This document shows, in pieces, positions 28,309-36,309 of a stretch of 64,000 nt of DNA. The notes beneath the pieces are model-generated. The model did no database searches. It was not told the DNA's origin and worked only from the letters and a program-made list of their open reading frames with translations. The position numbers were made by a program, and so were the translations under genes. Position 1 is the stretch's first letter, and the number at the start of each line of letters is the position of its first letter. The DNA is from JAXMHB01 sp046346965 (GTDB taxonomy: Bacteria; Pseudomonadota; Gammaproteobacteria; Xanthomonadales; SZUA-5): the NCBI GenBank assembly GCA_046346965.1, contig JAXMHB010000002.1, positions 248,001-312,000 on the forward strand, read 5' to 3'.

Positions 28309-30657
28309 TCAGGCCAGACTGATCTCGGAGAAATCGAAGTCGAGGCGCGGGCCGGGCGTGGCCAGCACGTCGCCTTGCAGGTAATCGACGCCCAGATTCC
28401 ACAGCTTGGCGATGATGCCGAGATCGCGCACGTCCTCGGCGATCAATTCGCGGCCGCCGCGGTACCAGCCTTGCAGCATCGGGCCGAGGATGGTCGGATC
28501 GGTGGCCTGCAACGCCGCTGCGGGCAGGCGCATGGTGTTCAGCGGCAGCCGCGTCAGCGCCTCGATATGCGCCAGCCGGCCGCTGCGGTCGACCGCCGCC
28601 AGCCGCACGCCCTCGGCGCGCAGTCGCTCCAGCAGCCGTGCCGCATGCCCGGACTCCACCAGCATCGAGGCCTCGAACTCCAGCGTCAGCCGTTGCTCGG
28701 ACTGGCGCCGCTTGCTGATCTCACCCTGGATCCAGGTCAGCTGCTCGCGATCGATCGAGGCGAAGTCCACCGGCACCAGCAGATCGGTGACGCGGTTGCG
28801 GGCGCGTTGATCGTCGAGGGACTGCAGTGCGCGGCTGATCACCACGCGGTCGATCGGCCCCTGCATTTTGAGTTCGCGCGCCACCGGCAGAAATTCGCTG
28901 CGGCTGACACCCGTCAGCGGCTCCTTCAGATGGCGCAGATGCATCACCATCGCGTAGCGCCCGGTCTCGGAGCCGCGCAGCGGAATCAACGGCTGGTAGT
29001 CAATCACCATGCCGCGCGGCGAGGTCGCATCGCGCAGCAGTTCGCGGATGCGCATCAGGCGCTCCGGCGACATGCCAGCGGTGGCGGTCGCCAGGATGCC
29101 TTCGACGCGATTGCCGCCCAGGCGAGCGCCGGTGCGCGCAGCGGCAAAGGCGGCGCTGATCCAGTCATCGATGCTGCGATCCATGCGCGGCATCAAGGCC
29201 AGACCCACGCTCACCGTCAGCCGGGTGTCCACGCCCTCGATCTTGAAGGGTTGGTCCGCCACCGCGGCGCGCAGGCGCTCGGCGGTCTGAAGCAAGGCAT
29301 CGCGCTGGGCGCGCTCAATGCAGACGCCGAAGCCGAATTCCTGGATGAGACAGTAGCAGTCGCCGGCCTCAAAGGTTTCGGAAAGGCGCAGCGCGACCGC
29401 CTGTTCGAGTTCATGGCCGACCGACAGCGACAGGCGTTCCTGCAACTCGCTGGCCTGGTCCAGCGTGATCACCAGCAGCGCAATCGGGCTGCCGCTGGGG
29501 CGCTGACGCAGATCGCGCAGATAGTCCAGAAAAGCGCCGCGGCGCATATAGCCGTGGGCATCGCCTGGACGTCGCTGCAGCTGTTTGCCGAGGGCGCGTA
29601 CGCGCTTGATGCGGCTGCGCACCGCGGCCACCAGATGACGCGGTCGGATCGGCTTGGTCAGGAAGTCATCGCCGCCGACCTGGATCGCCTGAAAGCGCGC
29701 TTCCTCGCTGTGCTCGCCCGACAGGAACACGATCGGCAGCACCACCGCGTTGGCATGCTGGCGCAACTGCGCGGTCAGCGTCAGTCCGTCCGCTCCCGGC
29801 ATGTACAGGTCCATCAGCACCAGATCGGGCTTGAACGCTTCGACCCGCGCATGCACCTGGGCGGCGTCATTGACCGATTCCACCCGCATTCCGGCGCGTC
29901 CCAGCACGAACTCGCAGAAGGTGCTGATCTGGCGGTCATCGTCGACCACCAGCACGCGGAAGGGTTCGGTGTTCTGATTGGCGAGCAGCTCCTTGATCTG
30001 CGTGCCGACAGTGGGGTCATCCAGGTTCGGCAGGAACAGATCGGCACCGCCGATCAGGGATTGCAGGCGTGCGCTGGAATCGCCGTTGTCGACGCCGATC
30101 AGCGGCAGCCGGGTTGCCTCCGGCGTGTTCATCGACAGCGAGTCGAGAATCTCCGACACCGCCGAGACGAAACCGGCTTCGGCCAGCACCGCTTGCGGCA
30201 GATGCGTATGCAGGCCGGTGGAGAAGGAATCGCCGTCCTGAAAGATGGCCAGCTGCAGCCCTTCCTGGCGCAAGGCGGCGCTCAGGCTGCTCGGCACCTC
30301 GATGGTCGGCGCCAGCAGATAGACGATCGATCCGGTCAGCGCCGGCATGCCGGGCGTCAGTTCCAGGATCGCCGCTTGCGCGTCCTGGGTCAGTCGCTCC
30401 AGTTCGGCACGCTGCGCCGAGTTGGGCTTGAGCGTGCCTTCGGTGAACACGCTGACATAGGCGTAGAGATCGAGGATTGCGCCCTGCACCGCATCCAGGC
30501 CCAGATTGCCGGCGTAGTCGCCCAGGCTGCGCAACTCCTCCTGGTGGCGCTCGGCGCGCACGGTGTCCCATTCGGCGGCATTCAGCCGGTGGGTTTCGAC
30601 CAGCACGCCTTTGGCCTTGTCGGCGAAGGCGGACAGCACTTGGGGCGTGGCTTTCAT
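28309..30657 (-). CDS. Response regulator with degenerate GGDEF and EAL domains
   Basis: This is a 782-residue cytoplasmic regulator. The N-terminal 110 residues are helical. Then comes a receiver-like domain lacking the acidic triad (GSIVYLLAPTIEVPSSL), and then a true receiver (FRVLVVDDDRQIS, PDLVLMDLYMPGADG, FLTKPIRPRH) with acidic pocket, phosphoacceptor Asp and Lys. The next domain has GGDEF shape, but its signature reads QEFGFGV. The last has EAL shape, but AMVMHLR replaces the EAL motif and DRSGRL replaces DDFGTG. It should therefore not make or break c-di-GMP and may instead bind it or a partner. I chose ATG 30657 (MKATPQVLSA); no clear Shine-Dalgarno is present. It diverges from pyk. 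Confidence 0.8.
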   Translation of the reverse strand: MKATPQVLSAFADKAKGVLVETHRLNAAEWDTVRAERHQEELRSLGDYAGNLGLDAVQGAILDLYAYVSVFTEGTLKPNSAQRAELERLTQDAQAAILELTPGMPALTGSIVYLLAPTIEVPSSLSAALRQEGLQLAIFQDGDSFSTGLHTHLPQAVLAEAGFVSAVSEILDSLSMNTPEATRLPLIGVDNGDSSARLQSLIGGADLFLPNLDDPTVGTQIKELLANQNTEPFRVLVVDDDRQISTFCEFVLGRAGMRVESVNDAAQVHARVEAFKPDLVLMDLYMPGADGLTLTAQLRQHANAVVLPIVFLSGEHSEEARFQAIQVGGDDFLTKPIRPRHLVAAVRSRIKRVRALGKQLQRRPGDAHGYMRRGAFLDYLRDLRQRPSGSPIALLVITLDQASELQERLSLSVGHELEQAVALRLSETFEAGDCYCLIQEFGFGVCIERAQRDALLQTAERLRAAVADQPFKIEGVDTRLTVSVGLALMPRMDRSIDDWISAAFAAARTGARLGGNRVEGILATATAGMSPERLMRIRELLRDATSPRGMVIDYQPLIPLRGSETGRYAMVMHLRHLKEPLTGVSRSEFLPVARELKMQGPIDRVVISRALQSLDDQRARNRVTDLLVPVDFASIDREQLTWIQGEISKRRQSEQRLTLEFEASMLVESGHAARLLERLRAEGVRLAAVDRSGRLAHIEALTRLPLNTMRLPAAALQATDPTILGPMLQGWYRGGRELIAEDVRDLGIIAKLWNLGVDYLQGDVLATPGPRLDFDFSEISLA

Positions 30658-30796
30658 CGACGAGGGCAGATCGAGGGACGGCTGCCAGTGTAGCGAGATG
30701 CGCGGCCGGCGAGCACGCTGGCATGCGCCGCATGAATACGTCGTCAGTGCGCGCAGGTCCGGCCCGCGGCGGTCGACCATTGCCATGTCGGCAGGC

Positions 30797-30802
30797 TAGA
30801 GT
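30797..30802 (+). promoter_or_regulatory. Candidate -10 element of pyk
   Basis: TAGAGT is followed by CGCCCGCC, 30 bases before the pyk ATG. TCGACC at 30773-30778, with 18 bases between, could serve as the -35. Confidence 0.4.
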
Positions 30803-30831
30803 CGCCCGCCAGGGAAGGGGAGTAGACACCT

Positions 30832-32295
30832 ATGGCGCAACGCCGTCGCACCAAGATCATTGCCACGTTGGGACCGGCTACTGACAAGCCCGGCATGCTG
30901 GCCAAAGTCATCGAGGCAGGCGCGGACGTGATCCGCCTCAATCTCTCGCACGGTACCGCCGAGGATCAGTTGCGACGCGCCGAGGAACTGCGCCGCGTGG
31001 CCGCCTCGCTGGGCGTGGAAGTGGCGATCCTCGCCGATCTGCAGGGCCCGAAGATCCGCATCGAGCGCTTCGCCGACGGCGCCATCGAACTTGAACCCGA
31101 TCAACCCTTCGTACTCGACTGCGTGGACCAGCCGGCCCCCGGCAGCGTGCATCGCGTCGGCGTCAGCTACAAGCAGTTGTGTCAGGACGTTTTCCCGGGC
31201 GACACGCTGCTGCTCGACGATGGTCTGCTCAGCCTCAAGGTCGAGCGCATCGACGGCCTGGAGATTCACACGCGGGTGCTGATCGGCGGGCGGTTGTCGG
31301 ATCGCAAGGGCATCAATCGACTGGGCGGCGGCCTCTCGGTCGATGCGCTCAGCGACAAGGACCGTCGCGACATCGAGCTCGCCGCGCGCATGGGCGCCGA
31401 CTATCTGGCGGTGTCCTTCCCGCGCTCGGCGGCCGACATGAACCAGGCGCGTGCGCTGCTGCGCGGCGCGGGTTCCTCCGCTGCGTTGGTGGCCAAGATC
31501 GAGCGCGCCGAAGCGATGGAGAATCTGGGCGAGATCATCGACGCTTCCGATGCCGTGCTGGTTGCGCGTGGCGATCTGGGCGTGGAAATCGGCTATGCCG
31601 AGTTGCCCGGTTTGCAGAAGCGCATCATCCGCGAATCCTTGTCGCGCCATCGGGTGGTGATCACCGCCACGCAGATGCTGCAGTCGATGGTGGAATCGCC
31701 CATTCCCACCCGCGCCGAAGTGCTGGATGTCGCCAACGCAGTGCTGGATGGCAGCGATGCCGTGATGCTGTCGCAGGAGACCGCTTCCGGCAAACATCCC
31801 GACAAGGCAGTGGCGGCGATGCGCAGCATTTGCGAGGCCGCCGAGCGCCAGTTCGAGTCCAGCGAGGCCAGCCTGCCGGCGCCCTCCGAGATCCATCGCT
31901 CCGACCAGGCCATTGCGATGGCGGCGATGACGCTGGCCAACCGCATCGGCGTGCGTGCCATCGTCGCGCTGACCGAGTCCGGCGCCACTGCGCAGTGGCT
32001 GTCGCGCTTCCGCTCGCGCATCCCGATCTACGCGATGAGTCGTCATCAGATGGCGCGTCAGCGCATGTGTCTGTATCGCGACGTCTACGCGGTCGCTTTC
32101 GATCCCAAGGACGGCGGCGTCACCCATTCCACCCGCCTCGCGGTCGAACTGCTGCACGCACAGGGTCGTTTGACCACCGGTGATCGCGTGGTCGTGACCA
32201 CCGGCGATCACACCGGTCTGCTCGGCGGCACCAACACGCTGAAGCTGCTGCGCGTTGGCCAGGGCGGCACGCCCGAGGGCATGGCCGACCTGTAG
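30832..32295 (+). CDS. pyk: Pyruvate kinase
   Basis: This 487-residue glycolytic enzyme transfers phosphate from phosphoenolpyruvate to ADP. Motifs in order: RRTKIIATLGPATDKPGML, VIRLNLSHG, ILADLQGPKIRIERF, LLLDDGLLSL, DYLAVSFPRSAADM, the active-site VAKIERAEAMENLGEII, VARGDLGVEI and VITATQMLQSMVESPIPTRA. The C-terminal domain is complete (TNTLKLLRV). The sequence is closer to the PykA-like proteins of proteobacteria than to PykF, but I do not assign a subtype. The start is ATG 30832, with AAGGGGAG before it. It is followed by gcvT with 103 bases between. Confidence 0.97.
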   Translation: MAQRRRTKIIATLGPATDKPGMLAKVIEAGADVIRLNLSHGTAEDQLRRAEELRRVAASLGVEVAILADLQGPKIRIERFADGAIELEPDQPFVLDCVDQPAPGSVHRVGVSYKQLCQDVFPGDTLLLDDGLLSLKVERIDGLEIHTRVLIGGRLSDRKGINRLGGGLSVDALSDKDRRDIELAARMGADYLAVSFPRSAADMNQARALLRGAGSSAALVAKIERAEAMENLGEIIDASDAVLVARGDLGVEIGYAELPGLQKRIIRESLSRHRVVITATQMLQSMVESPIPTRAEVLDVANAVLDGSDAVMLSQETASGKHPDKAVAAMRSICEAAERQFESSEASLPAPSEIHRSDQAIAMAAMTLANRIGVRAIVALTESGATAQWLSRFRSRIPIYAMSRHQMARQRMCLYRDVYAVAFDPKDGGVTHSTRLAVELLHAQGRLTTGDRVVVTTGDHTGLLGGTNTLKLLRVGQGGTPEGMADL

Positions 32296-32362
32296 CGCGC
32301 GTCGGGTCTGCTGATCTGCGGGCGCCTGCGCGGCAGTACTTACCACCGCCTTGCGCCCGGCC

Positions 32363-32368
32363 TATGAT
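32363..32368 (+). promoter_or_regulatory. Candidate -10 element of gcvT
   Basis: TATGAT is followed by the GC-rich CCCGGGCCCCG and lies 31 bases before the gcvT ATG. It is the best match to TATAAT among the candidate sites here. I see no glycine-riboswitch-like structure in the short gap after pyk. Confidence 0.45.
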
Positions 32369-32398
32369 CCCGGGCCCCGCCGCCTTCGGATCACGCTC

Positions 32399-33484
32399 AT
32401 GGCCCTCAGTCAGACGCCGCTCAACGCTACCCATCGTGCGCTGGGTGCCAAGATGGTGGATTTCGGCGGCTGGGACATGCCGCTGCACTACGGCTCGCAG
32501 ATCGAGGAGCACCACGTCGTGCGCCGCAGCGCCGGCATGTTCGATGTCTCGCACATGACCGTGGTCGATCTGCACGGCGCCCGCGTGCGCGAGTTTCTGC
32601 GCTATCTGGTGGCGAACAACGTCGACAAGCTCAAGCAGCCGGGCAAGGCGCTGTACACCTGCATGCTCAACGAGCGCGGCGGCGTGATCGACGATCTGAT
32701 CGTCTACTTCCAGACCGAGTCCTGGTTCCGATTGGTGGTCAACGCGGCGACGCGCGAGAAGGATGTGGCCTGGATTCGCCAGCAGGCGCAGGCCTTTGGC
32801 ATCGAGGTCGAGGTGCGCCTGGATCTGGCGATGGTTGCCGTCCAGGGCCCGGACGCGCGCGCAGCCGTGCTCGGTCTGCTCGATGCAGCCGATCGCGAGC
32901 GCGTGGCGGCACTCGGCCGCTTCGCGGCGGCGGAAAGTGGCGACAAGTTCATCGCCCGCACCGGCTACACCGGCGAAGACGGCTTCGAGGTCATTCTGCC
33001 GGCGAGCGCGGTGGTCGATTTCTGGCAGGCGCTGCTGGCCGCCGGCGTCAAGCCCTGCGGCCTCGGCGCGCGCGACACGCTGCGTCTGGAAGCCGGCATG
33101 AACCTGTATGGCCAAGACATGGACGACGACACCTCGCCGCTGGAAGCCAATCTGGCGTGGACCGTGGCCCTAGACCCGGCCGAGCGCCACTTCATCGGTC
33201 GTCCGGCGCTGGAAGCGCTGCGGGCGGCCGGTGTCCCGCGCGCGCTGGTGGGGCTGGTGATGGACGAGAAAGGCGTGCTGCGCCACGGACAGCGAGTGGT
33301 CACGGCCGCCGGCGAAGGTGAAATTCTGTCCGGCACCTTCTCGCCCACGCTCGGCAAGGCGATCGCGTTCGCGCGCGTCCCGGCTGCTGCCAGCGGCAAT
33401 GCGGAGGTGGATATCCGCGGCAAACTGGTCCCGGTACGCATCGTCAAGCCGGTGTTCGTCCGTGAGGGCAAAGCACAGATCTGA
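32399..33484 (+). CDS. gcvT: Glycine cleavage system T protein (aminomethyltransferase)
   Basis: This 361-residue tetrahydrofolate-dependent enzyme takes the aminomethyl group from lipoyl-GcvH, yielding ammonia and methylene-THF. Family motifs are present: TPLNATHRALGAKMVDFGGW, MPLHYGSQIEEHH, RRSAGMFDVSHM, YTCMLNERGGVIDDLIVY, IARTGYTGEDGFEV and LGARDTLRLEAGMNLYGQDM with the conserved Arg and Glu. The end, GTFSPTLGKAIAFARVP then VPVRIVKPVFVREG, is normal. The ATG at 32399 is preferred to an upstream in-frame ATG because it starts the family homology. gcvH follows 81 bases later; gcvP is not in the window. Confidence 0.97.
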   Translation: MALSQTPLNATHRALGAKMVDFGGWDMPLHYGSQIEEHHVVRRSAGMFDVSHMTVVDLHGARVREFLRYLVANNVDKLKQPGKALYTCMLNERGGVIDDLIVYFQTESWFRLVVNAATREKDVAWIRQQAQAFGIEVEVRLDLAMVAVQGPDARAAVLGLLDAADRERVAALGRFAAAESGDKFIARTGYTGEDGFEVILPASAVVDFWQALLAAGVKPCGLGARDTLRLEAGMNLYGQDMDDDTSPLEANLAWTVALDPAERHFIGRPALEALRAAGVPRALVGLVMDEKGVLRHGQRVVTAAGEGEILSGTFSPTLGKAIAFARVPAAASGNAEVDIRGKLVPVRIVKPVFVREGKAQI

Positions 33485-33524
33485 ACGCATGCGGCGACGA
33501 CTGCCGGAGCGCCGTTGCCGCTGT

Positions 33525-33530
33525 TATTCT
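33525..33530 (+). promoter_or_regulatory. Candidate -10 element of gcvH
   Basis: TATTCT is followed by CCGCGCC, 36 bases before the gcvH ATG. It suggests that gcvH can be transcribed separately from gcvT. Confidence 0.35.
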
Positions 33531-33565
33531 CCGCGCCGAATCCCACCCAGCAGGCGGCCCTTCCG

Positions 33566-33955
33566 ATGAGCGAGATCCCTGGCGACCTCAAGTTTCTCAA
33601 GTCCCACGAGTGGGCCCGCAAGGAAGGCGACGGTCTGGTGACCGTGGGCATTTCCGACCACGCCCAAAGCTTGCTCGGCGATCTGGTCTACGTCGAGCTG
33701 CCGACCGTGGGCGACCATGTCGACGCCGGCAGCGCCTGCGCCGTGGTCGAGTCGGTGAAGGCTGCCTCGGACGTCTACAGCCCGATGTCCGGCACCATCG
33801 TGCGCGTCAACGAGGCGCTGTCCGACAAGCCGGAGACGGTCAACGAGGACGCTTTCGGCGAGGGCTGGATCTTCGTGATCAAGCCGGACGACGCTGCCGA
33901 GTACGACGAGTTGCTCGATCCGGACGCCTACCAGGACGTCATCGATCAGGCGTGA
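33566..33955 (+). CDS. gcvH: Glycine cleavage system H protein (lipoyl carrier)
   Basis: This 129-residue lipoylated shuttle protein carries the aminomethyl group between the P, T and L proteins. It has FLKSHEWARKEGDGLVTVGI, DHAQSLLGDLVYVELPTVGD and the lipoyl-attachment segment VVESVKAASDVYSP with Lys65, then INEDAF-type text (VNEDAFGEGWIFVIKP). The length is typical of the family. ATG 33566 starts the family homology. It is followed by a 114-base gap with no recognised element before the SRPBCC gene. Confidence 0.97.
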   Translation: MSEIPGDLKFLKSHEWARKEGDGLVTVGISDHAQSLLGDLVYVELPTVGDHVDAGSACAVVESVKAASDVYSPMSGTIVRVNEALSDKPETVNEDAFGEGWIFVIKPDDAAEYDELLDPDAYQDVIDQA

Positions 33956-34069
33956 AGCCGTCTGAATAGCCGAGGCGCCAGCAGCATTCCTGCATGGCGT
34001 CCCTTTGAGAGAACGATTAACATTCCGCGCCTTGCGGATTTCAAGCCCGATTGTGGGGAGAGTTGACTG

Positions 34070-35293
34070 ATGCGCTCAGTGATTGAGTTTGTGCTCGCGA
34101 TCGTGATCACGGTCGTGGTCATCCTGTTGATCGGGTTGTTCCTGCCCGGTGGCGGCCACGGTCATGTGGAACGGTCGATCATCATTGAGCGCCCGCCCAG
34201 CCATGTGTTCGATGTGCTGAACAGCTACAAGCGCTTCAACGAGTGGTCGCCGTACGCGAAGAAGGATACGAGCGCCACCTACACCTTCGAGGGCCCGGAA
34301 GCGGGTCAGGGCGCGGTGATGAAGTGGAGCGGCAACGAGGCGATCGGCTCCGGGCGCTGGGAGATCATCGAATCGACGCCGACCTCGATCGTCAAGATGA
34401 TCCAGAACGTCGACGGCGGTCGCGTTGGCACGGTCACGTTCAACATCGGTACCACCGACCTCGGCGTCAAAGTCACCTGGACCTACGACGTCGAACTCGG
34501 CAGCAACCCGATCGAGCGTATCAAGGGCCTGTACCTCGATTCCTCGGTGGGCGCCGACTATCCCTACGGCCTGATGCGCCTGAAGGCGATGATCGAGTCC
34601 AGCGCCTATGCGCGTGACTACAGCGACATCACGATCACCAAGCAGCAGCTGGTGCCGGGCCCGGCGCTGAAGCTGGCGGGTCTGGTCGAGGTCTACAGTT
34701 CCTCCGAGTTCCCGGACCTCAACGCCGGCGTGGTCGACACCCTGAAGAAGCTGCAGGCCTTCGTCGATCGCAACAAGCTGACTGCTACCGGCCCGGCACA
34801 GGTGCTGGTCACGCTGAAAGAGCGTTATCGCCTCGCCTTCGACGTGGTGCTCCCGGTGGACCGCAACGACGTCGCGCTGCGTGATGACATCCAGGCCGTG
34901 CAGAGCCTGGGTGGCGAGGTGCTGGTGGCCGAGCACGTCGGTGAGCGTCGCAAGAGCAATCAGACCTTCGAGAAGCTGCAGGCCTATGCCACCGTGCACG
35001 GTCTGGTGTTCGACCCGGCGGCCAAGGCGGTCGAAGAATTCCTGCCGGATCGCGAGGCGCCGCCGGTGGTCAGCGCCGACGCCGCAGCGACGACTGCCGG
35101 CACGCCGGCCGCTCCGGTCGACGCGGCTGCGACGACCGAAGACGGCAAGCCGGCCGAGCCGGTGATGGTGGAAGTGACCCGCGTCTACCTGCCGCTGGGC
35201 CTGCCGCCGGTAGCACCGGTGGATCCGGCCGCCGTGCCGGCCGACGGCAGCGCGCCTGCCGAAGCCGCAACGCCGGCGCCGACTGGCGGCTGA
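34070..35293 (+). CDS. Membrane-anchored SRPBCC + GyrI-like ligand-binding protein
   Basis: This is a 407-residue product. An N-terminal transmembrane helix (VIEFVLAIVITVVVILLIGLF) is followed by an SRPBCC/polyketide-cyclase domain (VERSIIIERPPSHVFDVLNS, YKRFNEWSPYAKKD, GEAIGSGRW-like text) to about residue 190. A second effector-binding domain of the GyrI/AraC-effector type runs to about 330, and an Ala/Pro/Thr-rich tail contains EVTRVYLPLGLPPV. Both domains bind small hydrophobic ligands in other proteins. The role here is unknown, and the anchor suggests it acts at the inner membrane. GGGGAGAG precedes the ATG. A strong hairpin at 35314-35339 probably ends the transcript. Confidence 0.75.
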   Translation: MRSVIEFVLAIVITVVVILLIGLFLPGGGHGHVERSIIIERPPSHVFDVLNSYKRFNEWSPYAKKDTSATYTFEGPEAGQGAVMKWSGNEAIGSGRWEIIESTPTSIVKMIQNVDGGRVGTVTFNIGTTDLGVKVTWTYDVELGSNPIERIKGLYLDSSVGADYPYGLMRLKAMIESSAYARDYSDITITKQQLVPGPALKLAGLVEVYSSSEFPDLNAGVVDTLKKLQAFVDRNKLTATGPAQVLVTLKERYRLAFDVVLPVDRNDVALRDDIQAVQSLGGEVLVAEHVGERRKSNQTFEKLQAYATVHGLVFDPAAKAVEEFLPDREAPPVVSADAAATTAGTPAAPVDAAATTEDGKPAEPVMVEVTRVYLPLGLPPVAPVDPAAVPADGSAPAEAATPAPTGG

Positions 35294-35313
35294 GCGCACG
35301 ATTCATGGTCCAC

Positions 35314-35339
35314 ACTACGCCCGGTTCGCCGGGCGTAGT
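35314..35339 (+). terminator. Perfect 11-bp hairpin with TTCG loop
   Basis: ACTACGCCCGG-TTCG-CCGGGCGTAGT is a perfect stem with a stable UUCG tetraloop, followed by CGTTTCT. It lies 20 bases after the SRPBCC stop and 17 before the dehydratase ATG, so it can end the first transcript or attenuate the second. Confidence 0.7.
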
Positions 35340-35355
35340 CGTTTCTGGAGGACGG

Positions 35356-36309
35356 ATGCATACCGGGGCAGCGCCGACGATCGAGCACATTTGGGAAGCC
35401 GCGGCGCGGATCGCGCCTTATGCGCAACGCACGCCAGTGCTGCGCAGCCGCAGCCTGGAGGCGATGGCAGGCGGCGAACTCCATTTCAAGTGCGAGAACT
35501 TTCAGCGCATCGGCGCCTTCAAGTTCCGCGGCGCCTGCAACGCCGTGATGGCCTTGCCCGAGGCGTTGGCGCAGCGTGGCGTCGCCACCCATTCCTCCGG
35601 CAATCACGCCGCCGCGCTGGCGCTGGCGGCGCAGCTGCGCGGCATTCGGGCCCAGGTGGTGATGCCGGAGAACACCGTTCGGGTGAAAGTGGAGGCGGTC
35701 CGCCGCCTGGGTGCCGAGATCGTCTACTGCGCGCCCAGCAACGCTGCGCGGGTCGCCACGCTGGCGCAGCTGATCGCCGACAGCGGCGCTATCGAAGTGC
35801 ATCCCTACATGGATCCGCAGGTGATCGCCGGACAGGGCACCGCGGCGCTAGAGCTGATTCGTGAGGTCGGGCATCTGGATGCGCTGGTGGCGCCGATCAG
35901 TGGCGGTGGCCTGCTGGCCGGCAGCGCCATCGCCGCCCGCGCGCTGTGCCCCTCGCTGCAGGTCTACGGCGCCGAGCCCGAAGGCGCCGACGACGCCGCC
36001 CGCAGCTTCGCCAGCGGCGTGCTGACCGGCAATACGCGTGTCGATACGCTGTGCGATGGCTTGCGCGCCGACTTGGGCGCGCCGAACTTCGCCATCCTGC
36101 GCGGCCATCAGGCGCAGATCCTGACCGTCAGCGACGCCGACGTGCTGGCCGCGCTGCGACTGATCTACGAGCGTCTGAAGATCGTCATCGAGCCCAGTTG
36201 CGCAGCGGCGCTGGCCGTCATCCTGCGCTATCCCGAACGCTACGCCGGCCGTCGCACCGGCGTGATCCTGTCGGGCGGCAATGTGGATTTGGGCACGCTC
36301 AGCTTTTGA
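35356..36309 (+). CDS. PLP-dependent serine/threonine dehydratase family enzyme
   Basis: This 317-residue fold-type II PLP enzyme would deaminate L-threonine, L-serine or a hydroxy-aspartate to the 2-oxo acid and ammonia. The PLP lysine lies in IGAFKFRGACNAV. Other motifs: HSSGNHAAALALAAQLRG, the phosphate-binding PISGGGLLAGSAI, and SGGNVDLGTL near the end. There is no C-terminal ACT-like regulatory domain, so it is not the long biosynthetic IlvA form. I cannot separate threonine dehydratase from threo-3-hydroxyaspartate dehydratase or serine racemase by sequence. GGAGG lies 7 bases before ATG 35356, which I prefer to the ATG at 35305 because that one would be inside or before the hairpin. 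Confidence 0.85.
   Translation: MHTGAAPTIEHIWEAAARIAPYAQRTPVLRSRSLEAMAGGELHFKCENFQRIGAFKFRGACNAVMALPEALAQRGVATHSSGNHAAALALAAQLRGIRAQVVMPENTVRVKVEAVRRLGAEIVYCAPSNAARVATLAQLIADSGAIEVHPYMDPQVIAGQGTAALELIREVGHLDALVAPISGGGLLAGSAIAARALCPSLQVYGAEPEGADDAARSFASGVLTGNTRVDTLCDGLRADLGAPNFAILRGHQAQILTVSDADVLAALRLIYERLKIVIEPSCAAALAVILRYPERYAGRRTGVILSGGNVDLGTLSF

Noticed and set aside
32296..32398. Glycine riboswitch before gcvT
   Set aside because: The 103-base gap is too short for a tandem aptamer and I see none of the conserved core.
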